The translations under genes were made by a program, and so were the position numbers. Below, in pieces: positions 17,062-26,079 of a stretch of DNA of 64,000 nucleotides. Position 1 is the stretch's first letter. Each line of letters begins with the position of its first letter. Source of the DNA: Clostridia bacterium (lineage in GTDB: Bacteria > Bacillota > Clostridia > Oscillospirales > Acutalibacteraceae); contig JAGALQ010000017.1 of the NCBI GenBank assembly GCA_017625095.1, forward strand, positions 29,494 to 93,493. The letters run 5' to 3'. The notes under the pieces were generated by a model. That model was given only the letters and a program-made list of their open reading frames with translations. It was not told the DNA's origin and made no database searches.

Positions 17062-18599
17062 TCCGTCTTTTTTTGATCCCTTTCCTTCGGAGGCTTTATA
17101 ATCCTTTGAAAAATCCGTGACGCAGGTTGCTTCGTTTTTTCCGACTTTTTTTTTTCGGATTCCTCATTGTAAATTAATCCGTCGGTATTTTCTGCAGCGG
17201 AAAAGTTCTGCATATATGCATTTTTCTCTTCATAATCAAAATCCATACCGCTGTCGGGATCAAAATTGAAATCAGAAAAATCGGAAGGAGCAATATAGCC
17301 GCCGGCCATTGCGTTTTTATCCGCTTCCTCAGGGAACTGTTCGACAAAACCGTTTTCCTGTGTGATCGGCTTGACATTAGGTTCAAACGGATCCTTTTCA
17401 ACATCAACCGGAACGTACGTTGCCGGCTCCGGCATATCGTACTGTGAGGGTCTTACTGCATTGTAAAACAGTGTCCTGTCCAGCGCTGTATCAAGCCATG
17501 AATCATCAAAGCTGTCAATATCAATTGAGCTTTTTGTCTGACGTGTACCGAACATATCAAGGTCGTAAGAGTAATCAGGCTCATCCGGGCCTTCATCCGA
17601 TGACTGCATCTGAACGGACTGATCATCAAACGAAAATCCTGTTTCGTATTCGGGCTGTGTATAATCAAGCTGTTCGGCCTCGTACTGTGTTTCCTCAAAC
17701 TGTTCAGGCTGTACATATTCAAGCTGTTCCGGCTCTGTTTGTGCTTCATCAAGCTGTTCAATTTCAGGCTGAATTTCATCAAGCTGTTCAATTTCAGGCT
17801 GAATTTCATCAAACTGTTCGGATTCAAGGTCGAACTGTTCTGTTTCTTCAATCGCAAAATCAAATTCTTCAGGCTGAATTTCGTTAATCTGCTCAAGTTC
17901 AGATGCTCCGAAATCAAACTGTTCGGGTTCGGACTGTACTTCCTCAGGCTGCTCGGACACTAACAGATCAAAGTCCTTTGAAAAATCGAATCTCTCAGAT
18001 TCGGGCAACTCAGACTCGTACTCTTCAAGCTCAGGCAGTGAGAAATTGAACTGCACAGGCTCTTCTTCAACAAAATCAACCTGTTGGGGCTCATAAACTT
18101 CAGTTTCAGGCTCTTCGGGTTCAGACTGTGCTGTAACAATTTCTTCGAGCTCATTCATTTCAAGGTCGAACTTCTCTATTTCGTATTCATCCATCGCAAA
18201 ATCAAACTGTTCTACCTCTTGCTCGGACATATCAAAATCGAATTTATCGATCTCGGTTTGCTCGATTTCAGGCTGTTCAATCTTAGGTTGTGCAACCTTC
18301 TTTTTCTTCGTTTTTGCTTTTTCGGATGTATCCTTTTTATCTGTAAGCTTCACAGACTTATTATTTGCGGATCTTTTCTTTTTAATTCGGGATTTCGGTG
18401 TCTTTGTTTCAGAATTTTCAGGCATTGAAATCTGAAATTCCTGCTTTTCGGGAGTCGAAGTCACGGACTCATCTTCATTTTCGGGGGCAGGAAAGACTTC
18501 ACTGTCTTCATCTATCGTCTGATATTTTTTCAGAAGTTCATCAAACTTGGTGCTTCTCGCACCAAATTCGCCGAAGGTGTTGTTCTTATCGTCTGTCAT
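17058..18599 (-). CDS. Highly acidic low-complexity repeat protein
   Basis: This 513-residue protein has no recognisable domain. It opens with a short polar region, a Lys-rich patch (about residues 68-105: KKKRSANNK, KAKTKKKKVAQPK), then about 230 residues of short acidic repeats built on E-Q-[FL]-D-[FE] with Pro-Glu-Ile/Glu spacers, and a later Asp/Ser-rich part, ending with a basic tail (RIFQRIIKPPKERDQKKTD). Two adjacent 30-base DNA repeats (17761-17820) encode EIQPEIEQLD units, so the tract grows by tandem duplication. No signal peptide or membrane segment is visible. Its start overlaps the cinA stop as ATGA and its stop overlaps the sortase start, so it is locked into the operon. A scaffold or linker role is possible but unproven. 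Confidence 0.8.
   Translation of the reverse strand: MTDDKNNTFGEFGARSTKFDELLKKYQTIDEDSEVFPAPENEDESVTSTPEKQEFQISMPENSETKTPKSRIKKKRSANNKSVKLTDKKDTSEKAKTKKKKVAQPKIEQPEIEQTEIDKFDFDMSEQEVEQFDFAMDEYEIEKFDLEMNELEEIVTAQSEPEEPETEVYEPQQVDFVEEEPVQFNFSLPELEEYESELPESERFDFSKDFDLLVSEQPEEVQSEPEQFDFGASELEQINEIQPEEFDFAIEETEQFDLESEQFDEIQPEIEQLDEIQPEIEQLDEAQTEPEQLEYVQPEQFEETQYEAEQLDYTQPEYETGFSFDDQSVQMQSSDEGPDEPDYSYDLDMFGTRQTKSSIDIDSFDDSWLDTALDRTLFYNAVRPSQYDMPEPATYVPVDVEKDPFEPNVKPITQENGFVEQFPEEADKNAMAGGYIAPSDFSDFNFDPDSGMDFDYEEKNAYMQNFSAAENTDGLIYNEESEKKKSEKTKQPASRIFQRIIKPPKERDQKKTD
17761..17820. repeat. Two adjacent 30-base coding repeats
   Basis: Bases 17761-17790 and 17791-17820 differ at only two positions. 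On the minus strand they encode two copies of a ten-residue acidic unit (EIQPEIEQLD-like) inside the acidic repeat protein. More diverged units flank them. Confidence 0.85.
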
Positions 18600-19852
18600 T
18601 CCTCTTTTCCTGTCCTTTCATTAAAATACTGTATGAGCATATGCAAGGCATTCGATGCCGAGACATATCTGTTATATTCTCTGGAGTCTTCCTTTTTGCC
18701 TGTGCGAACCTCACGCACCTGCGTGCCGCCTTCATAGGCAAAACCGATATAAGAAAGGCCGACCGGTTTATCATCACTTCCGCCACCCGGACCTGATATT
18801 CCGGTAACGCTGATACCGAAATCAGCACCAGACAGCCTTCTCACACCCTCAGCCATTTCTGCAGCGGTCTGCGCACTGACCTCGGTGTATTCTTCCAACG
18901 TTTCACTCTTTACGCCGAGAAGCTTCTGCTTGACTTCGTTGGAGTAAGAAACTATGCCATATTCAAAAACCTCGGATGAACCGGGCACATCCGTGATGCG
19001 TTTTGCAATGTATCCGCCCGTACAGCTTTCTGCAAGGGCAACTTTTTTACCGCTTTTTTTCAGCAGCTTCACAACAGTTTCTTCAAGATTTTCAGAATCG
19101 GTTGAATAAATATAGCTGCCTATTTTTTCGCGGATTTTTTCAATTGTGCTTTCACACATTTCGGATGCCTGCTCATAGGTTTCAGCCTTTGCCGTAACAC
19201 GGAGCAGTGCCTCTCCGTCCTTTGCATAAGGTGCAACAGTCGGGTTTGCTCCGTCGAGCAGCAATGCCACACGCTGAGCCATATCCGACTCGCCTATGCC
19301 GAAAGTGCGCACTTGCCTTGAAAGAATTATGCCGCCCGTTCTATTTGCAAGAAACGGCTTCACCTCATGCTCAAACATCGGTTTAAGCTCACGCGGAGGA
19401 CCCGGAAGCATAATAAGAATCTTGCCGTCCTTTTCCACTGCACAGCCCGGAGCCGTACCGTTGCGGTTGGCAAAAACAGTGCCGCCTGCGGGCACATAGG
19501 CCTGCTTGGCATTGTTTTCGGGCATCACGATGCCCTTTGCCGTAAAATATGAGCGGATTCCTTCAAGTATGCTTTCGTCAAGCACCAACTCGGCACCCAT
19601 AACCTCACAGCTTATCTCTTTTGTCAGATCGTCTGCCGTGGGACCTAAACCACCTGTAAGAATAACAAGATCGCTTCTGGAAACCGCCGTTGAGATGCAA
19701 GCACGCATACGCTCGGGATTGTCGCCGACTACCTCCTGGTAGTGGATGACTATGCCCATCGAAGCAAGCTCACGCGCAAGGTACTGAGCGTCACTATTCA
19801 CAATGTCGCCGAGCAGCAATTCGGTGCCAACTCCGATGATCTCACAGTTCAT
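18596..19852 (-). CDS. cinA: CinA (competence/damage-inducible protein A; NMN amidase / ADP-ribose pyrophosphatase type)
   Basis: This 418-residue two-domain protein is intact. The N-terminal MoCF-like domain carries GVGTELLLGDIVNSD, LTGGLGPTADDLTKE and MLPGPPRELKPM, associated with ADP-ribose pyrophosphatase activity in CinA. The C-terminal domain (about residues 255-415) has ALAESCTGGYIAKRIT and the GISGPGGGSDDKPVG loop of nicotinamide-nucleotide deamidase, used to recycle pyridine nucleotides. The frame is open to a TTG at 19858, but the ATG at 19852 follows GAAAGAG and matches the family start. It is followed without a gap by the acidic repeat, sortase and degenerate CinA genes. Confidence 0.93.
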   Translation of the reverse strand: MNCEIIGVGTELLLGDIVNSDAQYLARELASMGIVIHYQEVVGDNPERMRACISTAVSRSDLVILTGGLGPTADDLTKEISCEVMGAELVLDESILEGIRSYFTAKGIVMPENNAKQAYVPAGGTVFANRNGTAPGCAVEKDGKILIMLPGPPRELKPMFEHEVKPFLANRTGGIILSRQVRTFGIGESDMAQRVALLLDGANPTVAPYAKDGEALLRVTAKAETYEQASEMCESTIEKIREKIGSYIYSTDSENLEETVVKLLKKSGKKVALAESCTGGYIAKRITDVPGSSEVFEYGIVSYSNEVKQKLLGVKSETLEEYTEVSAQTAAEMAEGVRRLSGADFGISVTGISGPGGGSDDKPVGLSYIGFAYEGGTQVREVRTGKKEDSREYNRYVSASNALHMLIQYFNERTGKEE

Positions 19853-19874
19853 AAACAATTCTCTTTCGTAAAAA

Positions 19875-21041
19875 TCAGTTGATAATAATTTTTCTCACGC
19901 CTGCAACCGCACGCTCAACAAGAACATCAACATCAAGCGCAGACTCTGCCTCGATAACGTCAGGCAGTTTGGGTCTTGTTCTCGGATGTCTGGGTGTGAA
20001 CACCGTGCAGCAATCCTCAAACGGAAGAATTGAAATTTCAAATGTGTCAATCTTTCTTGAGATTGAAATAATTTCATCCTTATCCATACCGATAAGGGGA
20101 CGGAAAACGGGCATAGTTGCCGCCGCATCCGTGCAGGCGATTGCACCCATTGTCTGGCTTGCAACCTGACCGAGGCTTTCGCCCGTAATAAGTGCACCGC
20201 AGCCCGTATGGGAAGCAATACGCTGGGCACAAAGCACCATCATACGGCGCATAATTATCGTGAAAAGGTCCTCCGGACATTTGTCGCGGATTGCCTCCTG
20301 AAACTCTGTAAAGGGTACTACGCTGAGTTCTATTCTGCCTGCATAGCGTGCAACCTTGCCGAGAAGGTCGTAAACCTTCTGCTCAGCTCTTTCGCTTGTG
20401 TATGGCGGTGATGCAAAGTGGATAGCCGTAAGCTCAATGCCGCGCTTTGCCATCATCCAGCCTGCAACCGGGCTGTCAATTCCGCCTGAAACCATAAGAG
20501 CCGCTCTGCCTGCAGTGCCTACGGGCATACCGCCTGCACCCTTTATCTGGTTGGCGTGAACAAATATATCGTGATCTCTGACTTCAACGGTTACGGTAAG
20601 CTCGGGGTTGCGCACATCAACACTCAGGTGAGGGTATTCCTCAAGCAGCCTTTCGCCCAGAAGAAGGCAGATTTTTGGAGAATCGTAAGGGAATTTTTTA
20701 TCGGAGCGCTTTGCACATACCTTGAATGTCGAAGCGGAGAGCAGCTGCTCCTCAAGATATTTGCCCGCTTGCTCAAGAACAAGGTCAAAATTCTTATCAA
20801 GCTTAAGCGCACGGGAAAAGCCCGCAATACCGAAAACACGCGACAGCCTGCTAACTGCCTCTTCAAGGTCAGCACCGTCGTTACCCTCAACCTTGATTGT
20901 GGACTGTGCCGGAGTGAATGTGAATTCACCGAGGTCTGTCAGTCTGCGGCGCATATTTTTAATCATTACATCTTCAAAAGTGCGGCGGTTGAGACCCTTG
21001 AGTGCAAGCTCGCCGTTTTTGATTAAAATAACTTCTTTCAT
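19875..21041 (-). CDS. thiI: tRNA 4-thiouridine sulfurtransferase ThiI
   Basis: This 388-residue enzyme adenylates tRNA uridine-8 and inserts sulfur; in some bacteria it also serves thiamine synthesis. An N-terminal ferredoxin-like and THUMP region (about residues 1-165) binds tRNA. The PP-loop ATP-binding motif LMVSGGIDSPVAGWMMAKRG starts near residue 183. The C-terminal part has FEDCCTVFTPRHPRTRP. The rhodanese domain of the E. coli enzyme is absent, as is usual in Firmicutes. There a dedicated cysteine desulfurase delivers the sulfur, and such a gene (21060-22193) lies immediately upstream with 18 bases between. Confidence 0.94.
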   Translation of the reverse strand: MKEVILIKNGELALKGLNRRTFEDVMIKNMRRRLTDLGEFTFTPAQSTIKVEGNDGADLEEAVSRLSRVFGIAGFSRALKLDKNFDLVLEQAGKYLEEQLLSASTFKVCAKRSDKKFPYDSPKICLLLGERLLEEYPHLSVDVRNPELTVTVEVRDHDIFVHANQIKGAGGMPVGTAGRAALMVSGGIDSPVAGWMMAKRGIELTAIHFASPPYTSERAEQKVYDLLGKVARYAGRIELSVVPFTEFQEAIRDKCPEDLFTIIMRRMMVLCAQRIASHTGCGALITGESLGQVASQTMGAIACTDAAATMPVFRPLIGMDKDEIISISRKIDTFEISILPFEDCCTVFTPRHPRTRPKLPDVIEAESALDVDVLVERAVAGVRKIIIN

Positions 21042-21059
21042 CTATATATTCCTTAAAGA

Positions 21060-22193
21060 TTATTTTTTCTTTCTCAGTGTGCTGACTGCGTTTTCGAGTG
21101 CGCACAGCAGCATATCAATTTCTTCCCTTGTCGTAAAACGCGAGAAGCTGATTCGAAGCGCACTGTCAATCCGCTCAGGCTCAATACCCATCGCAGTGAG
21201 CACCTTGCTCCTGTGACCCTTTGAGCAGGCTGAGCCGCCCGAAACATAAACACCCGAATCGGAGAGGAAGTTGAGCATCGTCTGCGACGGATGACCCGGT
21301 GCGGAGATATTGACGATATACGGTAATGCATCCTCATCGGAATTTATGAGCACACCGTCAATCTTGCGCAGTTCGCTGACGAAATAATCACGCAGTGCCT
21401 TTGTTTTTTCGAGCTGTGAATTCAGATCAGGCAGTTCATCGACAGCACCGTGAAGGCCCATTATTGCGGGCATAGGCTGAGTGCCCGAATAAATTTTGCC
21501 CTCCTGACCGCCGCCGAATACGTAGGGCGCAATACGCACACCCTTACGCACATAAAGGAAACCAACGCCCTTAGGACCGTTGATTTTGTGAGCGCTTGCG
21601 CTCATCAGGTCGACACCCAGGCGCGACGGCTTTATCGGCAGTTTGCCGTAAGCCTGCACGGCATCGCAATGAATCAGCGCGGGTGCACCGTTTTTTTTGA
21701 CGGCAAGACGTGCCGTTTCAACAGGCATAATGCTGCCAACTTCATTATTGACATACATAAGGCTGATTAAAACAGTTTTTGAATTAACAGCCTGCATAAG
21801 CTCCGACTTGTTTATTCTGCCGGATTTATCAACCTTGAGATAAATAACCTCAAAGCCCTCTTTCTCCAGCTGAGCCATACACTCGGAAACACTCGGGTGC
21901 TCCACACAGGTTGTGACAATACGGTTGCCCCTGCGACGAAGAGCATGAGCCGCACCAAAAATTGCGGCATTGTTTGCAAGCGAGCCGCTGTTTGTGAACA
22001 CAATCTCCTCCGGCTCACAGGAGAGTGACCTTGCAACCGCTGCACGTGCCGCATCAAGCTGATGCTGAGCCGCAGTGCCGACACCGTGAAGTGATGACGG
22101 GTTGCCGTAATATTTATTTATCGCTTCGACCATTTTTTCTTTTGCCGAGGAGCAAAGGCAGGTCGTAGCGCTGTTATCAAGATAAGCTTCCAT
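21060..22193 (-). CDS. Cysteine desulfurase (NifS/IscS family, probable ThiI partner)
   Basis: This 377-residue PLP enzyme removes sulfur from cysteine and passes it as persulfide. It has YLDNSATTCLCSSA at the N-terminus, the cofactor Asp/His region (HCDAVQAYGKLPI), the PLP-binding Lys in SASAHKINGPKGVGFLYV (about residue 196), and the mobile-loop catalytic Cys in VSGGSACSKGHRS (about 320). Being directly followed by thiI it is probably the NifZ-type dedicated donor for tRNA thiolation rather than a general Fe-S cluster enzyme, but that rests on context only. Confidence 0.93.
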   Translation of the reverse strand: MEAYLDNSATTCLCSSAKEKMVEAINKYYGNPSSLHGVGTAAQHQLDAARAAVARSLSCEPEEIVFTNSGSLANNAAIFGAAHALRRRGNRIVTTCVEHPSVSECMAQLEKEGFEVIYLKVDKSGRINKSELMQAVNSKTVLISLMYVNNEVGSIMPVETARLAVKKNGAPALIHCDAVQAYGKLPIKPSRLGVDLMSASAHKINGPKGVGFLYVRKGVRIAPYVFGGGQEGKIYSGTQPMPAIMGLHGAVDELPDLNSQLEKTKALRDYFVSELRKIDGVLINSDEDALPYIVNISAPGHPSQTMLNFLSDSGVYVSGGSACSKGHRSKVLTAMGIEPERIDSALRISFSRFTTREEIDMLLCALENAVSTLRKKK

Positions 22194-22270
22194 CTTAAAG
22201 TGCTTTCCCCCTGCAGTAAAAATTTTATAAAGGAATAAATAACATTCCTTTTACATTATACTGCAAAGCT

Positions 22271-22651
22271 TCATTTTTGCTGCCAGAGCGCAAGTGTTCT
22301 GCCGACAAAATTCTCATCTTCAAGTATTATATAGTTCTCAAGATTGTCGGAATCGAAGAACACGGGTGTACCGTTATAGCTTATTCTTGTGTTGGCTGAT
22401 TTATATTCGCCGTCATAATAAACTATGCTGTCGCCGTGCTTAAGCTCATCCGGGTAAACCTTTTCAACAAACCAGACATCGGTTTTTCCATCGTCACCCG
22501 TTTCCACGACAAGTGCGTAATCAAAAATGAAAATATCAGACGGTTCGTCTTTTGAAACAAAGAAAATCGCAGCAAAGCTGCCGCCGACAATAAGCAGCAC
22601 AACAAAAAGAAGAGCGATTATACCCCTTATAATTTTTCCTATAATTTTCAT
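22271..22651 (-). CDS. Small single-pass membrane protein, signal-peptidase-like beta fold
   Basis: I do not recognise this 126-residue protein as a named family. A basic start and one long membrane segment (about residues 7-31) precede an extracytoplasmic beta-rich domain. The part EKVYPDELKHGDSIVYYDGEY recalls the 'GD-x-V' strand of S26 signal peptidases, but no SxMxP Ser or catalytic Lys motif is present. The ATG overlaps the end of the HAD gene by four bases, so the two are probably co-transcribed. It could be a non-catalytic S26 relative or an unrelated beta-barrel. Confidence 0.65.
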   Translation of the reverse strand: MKIIGKIIRGIIALLFVVLLIVGGSFAAIFFVSKDEPSDIFIFDYALVVETGDDGKTDVWFVEKVYPDELKHGDSIVYYDGEYKSANTRISYNGTPVFFDSDNLENYIILEDENFVGRTLALWQQK

Positions 22652-23298
22652 TTAAGTATCAGCTCCGAAATCTGTTTTGGAGTTTCACATATTACATCCG
22701 CACCGTATCGGCTCAGCTCATCTTCACTGCCGAAGCCGTAGAGCACACCGATGCTGAAGACACCTGCCTGCGCCGCACCCTCGATATCAAACATTCTGTC
22801 ACCGACCATAACGGCGGTTGACCTGTCTGCACCGAGCGAATCAAGCGCTGAATTAATCAGCTCACATTTTGTGGGGTTGACGTGACCGACTGCGGGTGCG
22901 CTTATAAACCCGAAATAATGTCTTATTCCGAGATGAGTGAGAATCATATCAACAAACTCACCCGGCTTTGAAGAGGCAATCGCCATTGACATACCTGCCG
23001 CATCAAGCGAAGCGAGCATATCCGCGACACCGTCATACAACTCACACCTGAACATTCCGCCTGCCCTGTAATGCTCCCTGTACTTATCGACCATATTGCG
23101 TGCTGTATCCGCATCGTCGGTATAGTTAATAAAGCTGTCGATAAGCGGAGGACCGATAAATGCCCTTAGCCGTTCATCATCCGTTTCGTCAAAACCGTAG
23201 GCGTGAAGTGCTTCGAGTGCGCAGTGTTTTATGCCTGCAGCTGTGTCGGCAAGCGTGCCGTCAAAATCAAAAAGCACTGTTTCAAACCGTTTTTTCAT
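22648..23298 (-). CDS. HAD superfamily phosphatase (phosphoglycolate phosphatase-like)
   Basis: This 216-residue hydrolase has the nucleophile motif FDFDGTLADTAAG (Asp at about 10), a helical cap domain, motif II in AIASSKP (about 108), a conserved Lys in NPTKCELI (about 142), and motif IV in VMVGDRMFDIEGA (about 168). The arrangement fits the Gph/PgpP subgroup, which acts on small phosphorylated metabolites; the substrate cannot be told. It is followed by the small membrane protein gene with overlap. About 230 AT-rich bases separate it from the divergent sigma factor gene. Confidence 0.9.
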   Translation of the reverse strand: MKKRFETVLFDFDGTLADTAAGIKHCALEALHAYGFDETDDERLRAFIGPPLIDSFINYTDDADTARNMVDKYREHYRAGGMFRCELYDGVADMLASLDAAGMSMAIASSKPGEFVDMILTHLGIRHYFGFISAPAVGHVNPTKCELINSALDSLGADRSTAVMVGDRMFDIEGAAQAGVFSIGVLYGFGSEDELSRYGADVICETPKQISELILK

Positions 23299-23526
23299 CT
23301 TTTTTCACCGCCGACCGTTTTTATTCAAAAACACTATTGGGTATAATTACAGACATATATTGACATTATACCACAACTTATCGTATATGGATATAGGATT
23401 TTGAAAAAAAATATGGTAAAATATTTACAAACATTGCAACATTTTCCTTCTATTTTTACACTTACTGTATGAGCGGCTCAAATTTTACGCCATTTATGAC
23501 CAAAAATCACGCAAGGCGGTGAGAAA

Positions 23527-24042
23527 ATGAAAGACAGGACAGCTGTATTGGCGGCTAAGGCTGTGCGTGGCGACAGCGACGCATTCGGCGAACTTTATTC
23601 ACTGTTTTCATCAGAAATGTACAGATACGCACTTTATCACCTCGGTTCTGCAGAGTCGGCACGTGACGCCGTGCAGGAAACCGCACTTCAGGCATTCCGA
23701 AGCATCGGAAAGCTCAGGAATGAAGAAGCCGCAAAATCCTGGTTTTTCGGCATACTCTGCAACGTTTGCAAGCAAAGCCTGAGAGAAAAATACAAGGCTG
23801 ATTTTTCACCGCTTGAGCTGTGCGAAGATTTAAAGGCAAACGACAGCGACACAGCGCAGGCAATCGACCTTATGAGGCTGATTTCCGCACTTGATGAACA
23901 AAACCGCGAAATCGTGCTGCTGAGCATTATAGGCGGCTACACGAGCAAGGAAATCGCCTCAATCACAGGCATTAACTCCGGCACGGTGCGTTCCAGGCTG
24001 TCACGCACGCTTGAATCACTTCGCAGACAACTGGAGGGATAA
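23527..24042 (+). CDS. ECF-type RNA polymerase sigma factor
   Basis: This 171-residue protein has a sigma-70 region 2 (AVRGDSDAFGELYSLF to ARDAVQETALQAFRSI, about residues 13-67) and a region 4 helix-turn-helix (EIVLLSIIGGYTSKEIASITGINSGTVRSRLSRTL split here as EIVLLSIIGGYTSKEIA and INSGTVRSRLSR). The linker between them is short, as in ECF factors. The gene directly downstream, two bases away, has an anti-sigma-like N-terminus. The pair probably senses an envelope or extracellular signal and directs its own transcription. GGCGGTGAG ahead of the ATG is the ribosome binding site. Confidence 0.92.
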   Translation: MKDRTAVLAAKAVRGDSDAFGELYSLFSSEMYRYALYHLGSAESARDAVQETALQAFRSIGKLRNEEAAKSWFFGILCNVCKQSLREKYKADFSPLELCEDLKANDSDTAQAIDLMRLISALDEQNREIVLLSIIGGYTSKEIASITGINSGTVRSRLSRTLESLRRQLEG

Positions 24043-24044
24043 GA

Positions 24045-26063
24045 ATGAATAAAAGAGATAAAAGCAACGCAGATTTTCTGCGCAATGCGCTCATTCCGCT
24101 CAACGAAAAAGCAGACCTGCCCGAAGAACTTTCGGCAGAAAATATAGCGGCACTTGTAAGCGGAGAAAAGCAGAAAAAGAGCAAAAAAGGCAGAATTATA
24201 GCGTTCAGAGCAATTGCATCCGCTGCGGCAGCAATTATCATCGCGGCAGGCATCGGCACGGGCATTCATTTTGCAAACAGACCCGCAATCACCGTTGTGC
24301 CCGAAAACATCTCGAACGCAACAACGCCGATATCAGACAACACCGAGCAAACGATAATAGATTATTTCACGGCGCTGTACGCAGATTACGAAAAAGAGCA
24401 GTATCGTTATTATGTTGAAGAGGCGCTTGATTTCGGAGTAAAGGCTGACGATGCCGAAGCCGAAGCTCCCGCAGCAGGAACAGGCACAAACGGCTCCGTA
24501 ATGGCAGACGTTTCAGCCACAGGATCATACGGCAAAACCAATACGCAGGTCAAGGATGTTGATGAAGACGACATAATCAAAAACGACGGCAAATATATCT
24601 ACGTGCTGACGGATTCTTCAATCAAGATTATTGACGCGGCAGATATGAAACTAATGAGCAGAATAAGCATTGACTCAAGAGGCTCAAACGGGCTTTACCT
24701 CTACGGCAACACGCTTGTCGCAGTAGGTTCAACGTTTGACAAAAGGCAGCAGACGGAGATTGAGCTTTACGACATCACCGACAAGGCAAACCCCAAGCTT
24801 ATCAACGAGTTTTCGCAGGACGGCTACTACTTCTCAAGCCGCCTGACAGACGGCAGAATCATACTCCTCTCACAGCATAGCGTTTATCCCGAAACAATAA
24901 ACCTGAAGGACAAATATGCCGTATATGATGATGTTGTGCCTACGGTGACAAACGGCACTCAGACTCAGGTGCTTGCACCCGATATGATAACCATACTGCC
25001 GCAGGAGAACGACTGCTCATACACCTACACGGTTATGACAACGGTTGACCTTAACGCAAAAGAGTTTTCACCCGTCACATCATCCGTACTCGGTTCGGGC
25101 GACAACCTATACTGCACAAAAGATAACCTTTATATCGTTGAAACAAAATTTATCGAGGAAAAAGCCGATTACGGAAACGGCAGAATTGCAATCTCCACGG
25201 GCGGTTTGAACACCGTTATCCACCGCTTTTCGCTCAAGGATTCTGTTATCAGAGCCGAGGCAACAGGAGAAGTAAAGGGCAGAACACTCAACCAGTTTTC
25301 GATTGATGAAAAGAATAACCTTGTACGTATCGCGACAACCGACGATGAGGCAAACCGCATAACTGTGCTCGATATGAACCTCAAGAAGGTTGCGGAAATT
25401 GACGGCATTGCAACGGGTGAAACAATTCAGTCGGTCAGATATATAGGCGACTACGGTTATGTTGTGACATTCCTGCAGACAGATCCGCTGTTTGTAATTG
25501 ATTTCAAGGATATGAAAAACCCGAAAATTGTCGGCGAATTGAAAATCCCCGGTTTCTCAAGCTATCTGCATCCGTTCAACGGATATCTTGTAGGCATAGG
25601 AACACACGGCGATGACGGCGGCGCACTTAACGCGCTTAAAATATCGCTGTTTGACATAAGCGATCCGACAAATCCGCAGGAGGTTGACCGCTTCATCGTG
25701 CAGAACGCTTATGCCGACAGCTACCACAAAACAGTTATGGACTGCGCAGAAAAGAACATTCTCGGCTTCATATACAGCGACAATTACACAGGTGAAGCAA
25801 AGCTTGCAACACTGAGAATAAAGGAAGGTAATATAGAACACATCGGCAGCTATTCCAACGGCAAATCAGACGAAAGCTACACAGGCGCAGTTTACTCACC
25901 CGACGGCAAAAGCGAGATCGTTTTATACGATAAAGCAATGTACGCAGGCGAATCCGTTCAGCGTGCAACCTATATCGGCAACACACTTTACACCATATCC
26001 GCACACCGTATCTGTTCCTACCCGATTGATGGCGGAAACATCATCGCAACGCTTGACTTTTAA
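24045..26063 (+). CDS. Single-pass protein with extracellular beta-propeller; probable anti-sigma partner
   Basis: This 672-residue protein has a cytosolic segment of about 50 residues (LPEELSAENIAALVSGEKQ), one membrane helix (about 54-76), a Ser/Ala-rich stretch, and a large extracellular domain matching the Beta_propel (PF09826-like) family. Evidence for the domain is TQVKDVDEDDIIKNDGKYIYVLTDSS at its start (given as VKDVDEDDIIKNDGKYIYVL) and repeated blades such as NPKLINEFSQDG, YIGDYGYVVTFLQTDPLFVIDF, and GTHGDDGG. The position next to the ECF gene with a GGAGGG start site argues that its short cytosolic end holds the sigma factor. That is inference; the propeller ligand is unknown. Confidence 0.82.
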   Translation: MNKRDKSNADFLRNALIPLNEKADLPEELSAENIAALVSGEKQKKSKKGRIIAFRAIASAAAAIIIAAGIGTGIHFANRPAITVVPENISNATTPISDNTEQTIIDYFTALYADYEKEQYRYYVEEALDFGVKADDAEAEAPAAGTGTNGSVMADVSATGSYGKTNTQVKDVDEDDIIKNDGKYIYVLTDSSIKIIDAADMKLMSRISIDSRGSNGLYLYGNTLVAVGSTFDKRQQTEIELYDITDKANPKLINEFSQDGYYFSSRLTDGRIILLSQHSVYPETINLKDKYAVYDDVVPTVTNGTQTQVLAPDMITILPQENDCSYTYTVMTTVDLNAKEFSPVTSSVLGSGDNLYCTKDNLYIVETKFIEEKADYGNGRIAISTGGLNTVIHRFSLKDSVIRAEATGEVKGRTLNQFSIDEKNNLVRIATTDDEANRITVLDMNLKKVAEIDGIATGETIQSVRYIGDYGYVVTFLQTDPLFVIDFKDMKNPKIVGELKIPGFSSYLHPFNGYLVGIGTHGDDGGALNALKISLFDISDPTNPQEVDRFIVQNAYADSYHKTVMDCAEKNILGFIYSDNYTGEAKLATLRIKEGNIEHIGSYSNGKSDESYTGAVYSPDGKSEIVLYDKAMYAGESVQRATYIGNTLYTISAHRICSYPIDGGNIIATLDF

Positions 26064-26079
26064 TTAACCCGGTATAGTC

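Noticed and set aside
17420-17963. Open frames on the plus strand opposite the acidic repeat gene
   Set aside because: They arise from the complementary side of the repeat tract and have low-complexity, non-protein-like composition.
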